Part shown: one piece after another, positions 61,356 to 64,000 of the stretch
Layout of the letters: each line of letters starts with the position of its first letter
Position numbering within the stretch: the first letter of the stretch is position 1
Assembly (NCBI GenBank): GCA_019694655.1
Contig: JAIBBN010000013.1
Span: forward strand, 26,440-90,439
DNA: 64,000 bases
Direction of reading: 5' to 3'
Origin: Leptospirales bacterium
GTDB lineage: Bacteria; Spirochaetota; Leptospiria; Leptospirales; Leptonemataceae
Notes under the pieces: generated by a model
The model's input: only the letters and a program-made list of their open reading frames with translations
What the model was told of the DNA's origin: nothing
Database searches by the model: none
Position numbers and translations under genes: made by a program

Positions 61356-62669
61356 CTAAGCCTCCCGGCTGATGTCCGCGCCCAGAACGCGCAGGCGCTC
61401 ATCGATACGCGTGAAGCCGCGATCAATTTGCGCAATGTTCTGGATGACGCTTTCACCCTGGGCGCATAGTGCAGCGATCAACATAGCCATTCCGGCGCGA
61501 ATATCCGGGCTGGAAACTACGGCGCCGGTCAACGGGCTCGGGCCCATGATTACGGCGCGGTGCGGATCACAGAGAACGATGCGAGCGCCCATGCTGATCA
61601 AACGATCTGTGAAAAACAGTCGCGACTCGAACATCTTCTCGTGAATCAAGATCGTCCCTTTGCACTGAGTGGCCGTTACCAGAATGACGGAAGTCATGTC
61701 GGCCGGCAAGCCAGGCCATGGGGCGTCATCGATGCGCGGAATGGCGCCGCCCAGATCGGATACGATTTCCCGCTGCTGGTCGCCGGGAGTCAAGATGCCA
61801 TCGCCTTCCACCCGCGTTTCGATTCCGAGCCGGGAAAAGACAAGGCGAATCATGCGCAGATTTTCAACATCGGCGTCCTCAACGTAGAGTTCGCCGCCGG
61901 TTACCGCTGCCAGGGAAATGAAGCTGCCTACTTCAAGATAGTCGGGACCGACGCGATGCGGGGCCCCGCGTAGCTTTTCGACGCCCTGGATACGAAGGAT
62001 GTTGGATCCAAGACCCTCGATTCTGGCGCCCATCGAATTGAGCATCCGACAGAGGCCTTGCACATGAGGTTCGCTGGCCGCATTACGAATAATGGTCTCT
62101 CCTTCAGCAAGAGCGGCGGCGCATACTGCGTTTTCCGTGGCTGTTACCGAGGCTTCATCAAGCAAGATATCTGCGCCGCGCAAATGATCGCACTGCAGTT
62201 CAATGCCATCGGGAAAAACCTTGGCGCGAGCCCCAAGAGCCTGCAAGGCCAGGATATGCGTATCGATGCGTCGCCGACCAATTCGATCGCCGCCAGGCCG
62301 CGGCAGGAATACGCGACCGTTGCGCGCCAGAAGCGGGCCAGCGAGGGTCACGCTTCCGCGCAGGCTGGCCGATTCTGCGGCCGGCAATTCTGCCGCCGGA
62401 TCGCCGCTGGCCTGGATGCGCAATCTGGCGCCATCGCCTGGATGCACTGGCGCTACGCTTGCGCCCAAACCGCGGAGAATTTCCTGCATCATGCGGACGT
62501 CTTCAATGTCCGGCACATTGCTCAGCACCATTTCTTCATTCGTCAGCAGACATGCGGCCAGCAATGGCAAGGCCTCGTTCTTATTTCCCTGCGGACGGAT
62601 CTTGCCGCTGATTGGATTTCCGCCGCGTACACGAAACACGCCGCGATCCTGCGAGCTCATGACACCCAT
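61356..62669 (-). CDS. murA: UDP-N-acetylglucosamine 1-carboxyvinyltransferase MurA (Cys-to-Asp type)
   Basis: A 437-residue enzyme that transfers enolpyruvate from PEP to UDP-GlcNAc, the first committed step of peptidoglycan synthesis. [12 protein letters not shown] and [14 protein letters not shown] at the N-terminus, and late segments such as [14 protein letters not shown] and [14 protein letters not shown], identify it firmly. At the active-site loop the sequence is [14 protein letters not shown], so the Cys of E. coli MurA (Cys115), target of fosfomycin, is Asp128 here. Starts at 62669 or 62660 are possible; a longer frame runs into thiD antisense sequence. It diverges from thiD. Confidence 0.95.
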   Translation of the reverse strand: MGVMSSQDRGVFRVRGGNPISGKIRPQGNKNEALPLLAACLLTNEEMVLSNVPDIEDVRMMQEILRGLGASVAPVHPGDGARLRIQASGDPAAELPAAESASLRGSVTLAGPLLARNGRVFLPRPGGDRIGRRRIDTHILALQALGARAKVFPDGIELQCDHLRGADILLDEASVTATENAVCAAALAEGETIIRNAASEPHVQGLCRMLNSMGARIEGLGSNILRIQGVEKLRGAPHRVGPDYLEVGSFISLAAVTGGELYVEDADVENLRMIRLVFSRLGIETRVEGDGILTPGDQQREIVSDLGGAIPRIDDAPWPGLPADMTSVILVTATQCKGTILIHEKMFESRLFFTDRLISMGARIVLCDPHRAVIMGPSPLTGAVVSSPDIRAGMAMLIAALCAQGESVIQNIAQIDRGFTRIDERLRVLGADISREA

Positions 62670-62718
62670 CAACGCCAAGCCTGGATGCCAGTCGAGCGAA
62701 AAGCCTTCGTTACACTGC

Positions 62719-62747
62719 TTGACTCTTGGCGTCTGCCTGGCTAAGAT
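62719..62747 (+). promoter_or_regulatory. Candidate sigma-70-type promoter of thiD
   Basis: TTGACT at 62719-62724 and TAAGAT at 62742-62747 are separated by exactly 17 bp. The -10 box ends only 6 bases before the GTG start of thiD, so transcription would begin at or next to the start codon and the mRNA would be leaderless. Confidence 0.4.
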
Positions 62748-62753
62748 CCGGCC

Positions 62754-63575
62754 GTGAAACCACATGAGCTTCCCGTTACATTGACGATTGCCGGCAGCGA
62801 TAGCGGCGGCGGAGCGGGCATTCAGGCTGATCTGAAGACCTTTCAGGCCTTTGGCTGCTTTGGGACCAGCGCCATCACAGCGTTGACCTGCCAGAATACG
62901 CGCGGCGTCAGCGCCGTGCAGGCCGCTCATCCCGGAATTGTCGCAGGTCAGCTGCGCGATGTTCTCCACGATTTTCCGGTTCGTGCGGCCAAAACAGGAA
63001 TGCTCTTTTCGGCGGATATTATTCGCACTGTGGCCGAGGTCTGGCAAAGCGAAGCGCGCAACATCCCGCTGATCGTGGACCCGGTCATGGTAGCGGCCAG
63101 CGGCGCCCGTCTTCTGGAGCAAGAGGCGGAGCAAGAATTGAGCCGATATCTGTCGCTGGCCACTCTGATTACTCCGAATCTTCCGGAAGCTTCCGTGCTG
63201 CTTGCCCGGGAGGTTGCAACTCTATCCGAGATGCGCGAAGCGGCGCGCGAGCTGCACAATCGGACGCGCGCCGCAATACTGCTGAAGGGCGGTCATCGTG
63301 AAGGCGATCGAGAGCGACCCGGCGAGGCCATTGATGTATTTTTCGACGGCGAAGTCGAAGAGCTGCTATCACGGCCGATGCTGCGCACGGAGAATACACA
63401 CGGCACGGGCTGCACGCTTTCTGCAGGCATAGCTGCGGGACTGGCGCAAGGACGCTCTTTACTTGATGCCATTGCTGCAGCCCGCGATTACTTGCAGGGC
63501 GCCATCGAGCATGCGCCGCGCCTGGGCGCCGGCGCAGGCCCGCTCAATCATCTGTGGCAGATGGCGAGGACGTAG
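62754..63575 (+). CDS. thiD: Hydroxymethylpyrimidine/phosphomethylpyrimidine kinase ThiD
   Basis: A 273-residue ribokinase-fold enzyme that phosphorylates HMP and HMP-P in thiamine synthesis. Characteristic segments are [20 protein letters not shown], in part, the substrate loop [40 protein letters not shown] and the catalytic anion hole [17 protein letters not shown] (Cys/Asp region). The start is GTG 62754, with the conserved fold beginning almost at once, so no later start is possible. No other thi gene and no TPP riboswitch is seen near it. Confidence 0.95.
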   Translation: MKPHELPVTLTIAGSDSGGGAGIQADLKTFQAFGCFGTSAITALTCQNTRGVSAVQAAHPGIVAGQLRDVLHDFPVRAAKTGMLFSADIIRTVAEVWQSEARNIPLIVDPVMVAASGARLLEQEAEQELSRYLSLATLITPNLPEASVLLAREVATLSEMREAARELHNRTRAAILLKGGHREGDRERPGEAIDVFFDGEVEELLSRPMLRTENTHGTGCTLSAGIAAGLAQGRSLLDAIAAARDYLQGAIEHAPRLGAGAGPLNHLWQMART

Positions 63576-63599
63576 CGTCGCCGGCGCAGACGCCAGTCT

Positions 63600-64000
63600 T
63601 CAGCGCTGATTCCCCACGGTTTCACGGTCGCCTCGCCCGCTCTGTCCGCCGTCATTGCGGCCGCGGTTGCGGTCACGGTCATCGCGGCGGCCGCCGCCTT
63701 GACGGTTTCGATTGCGATCACGATCATTGCGGCGGTCCTCGTCGCGAACCTGCCGATCGTCGCTTTCTTCAATAACGCTTTGCGCGCGCGTGAAGATCAT
63801 TTTTCCGGCGGCCGTCTGAATGATCGATGTTACGTTTACGCGAACCTTCTTGTTCACCATGGACCCGCCATTTTCGACAACCACCATCGTTCCGTCTTCA
63901 AGATAGCCAATGCCTTGATTCTCGTCCTTTCCTTCCTTGATGATATCGATGACGATGTCTTCTCCGGGCAGGACGACAGGTTTAAGGGCGTTGGTCAGAG
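63600..64000 (-). CDS. TRAM-domain protein (PIN/TRAM, YacL-like), C-terminal part only
   Basis: The frame enters from the right edge of the window and ends at TGA 63602-63600, so only about 133 C-terminal residues are visible. They begin [19 protein letters not shown], then [20 protein letters not shown] and [18 protein letters not shown], which is the TRAM domain as found at the end of YacL-type PIN/TRAM membrane proteins. The remaining 55 or so residues are an extremely charged Arg/Asp/Asn/Gly tail not usual for the family. The PIN domain and membrane segments should lie just outside the window. Confidence 0.82.
   Translation of the reverse strand, partial: LTNALKPVVLPGEDIVIDIIKEGKDENQGIGYLEDGTMVVVENGGSMVNKKVRVNVTSIIQTAAGKMIFTRAQSVIEESDDRQVRDEDRRNDRDRNRNRQGGGRRDDRDRNRGRNDGGQSGRGDRETVGNQR

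Noticed and set aside
62670..62753. TPP riboswitch in front of thiD
   Set aside because: The intergenic space is too short and lacks the conserved CUGAGA and GACC-type elements. A promoter directly before the start codon explains the region better.
62670..63134. N-terminal extension of MurA by 155 residues
   Set aside because: The extension is antisense to thiD, and the MurA fold starts normally at 62669 or 62660.
1..64000. CRISPR array or rRNA genes
   Set aside because: No regularly spaced direct repeats and no rRNA-like conserved stretches were seen on either strand.

Overview
The window is a gene-dense, G+C-rich bacterial chromosome segment with no rRNA, insertion sequence, prophage or CRISPR array. 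It best fits a diderm spirochaete of the Leptospirales type. This is an inference from the combination of many lipoproteins with relaxed spirochaete-like lipoboxes, a bacterial XPB-type helicase, a large multi-TM SpoIIE phosphatase, a complete chemotaxis operon, a very large NAD-glutamate dehydrogenase, and a MurA with Asp in place of the fosfomycin-sensitive Cys. No single marker gene proves the assignment.

Layout. Positions 1-3.6 kb hold the 3' end of an unknown gene, a DEAD-box RNA helicase with a long Arg/Gly-rich tail, and a propeller-like lipoprotein. From 10.3 kb back to 3.6 kb on the minus strand runs an operon that starts with an HscC-type Hsp70 and a membrane-anchored J-like protein. 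It continues through mostly overlapping small envelope proteins: two likely lipoproteins, an FGE/lectin-fold protein and single-TM proteins. A TerC-like DUF475 membrane protein lies upstream. Positions 11.6-21.7 kb form a signalling block: a methyltransferase, a receiver-HATPase fusion, a lone CheY on the opposite strand, then STAS-cheA-cheW-cheR-cheD-cheB-mcp-cheW as one tightly packed operon. A receiver-like adenylate cyclase and a D12-class DNA adenine methyltransferase (minus strand) follow, then a gene-poor gap of about 580 bp.

Positions 24.6-38.4 kb form an eight-gene plus-strand operon in which nearly every junction overlaps by a few bases: TPR lipoprotein, TolC-like protein, periplasmic adaptor, two paralogous Ig-like lipoproteins, two different RND pumps and a single-TM protein. 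This looks like a trans-envelope RND exporter with built-in lipoprotein partners and is the strongest candidate for an undescribed system. After it come a Yip1-like membrane protein, a patatin phospholipase, a hemerythrin-like/RppH pair, XPB helicase, a SpoIIE phosphatase, peptide deformylase, a fructosamine-kinase-like protein and PrmC. A DUF1566 lipoprotein, a small secreted Cys-rich protein, a 63-residue protein and a UMF1-type MFS transporter come next.

Positions 52.1-64 kb carry metabolism and housekeeping: a TraB/GumN protein, NAD-glutamate dehydrogenase, a fused biotin carboxylase/biotin carrier, a Bfd-like [2Fe-2S] protein, a CAU-anticodon tRNA, a STAS-like protein, MurA, ThiD and the C-terminal part of a TRAM-domain protein.
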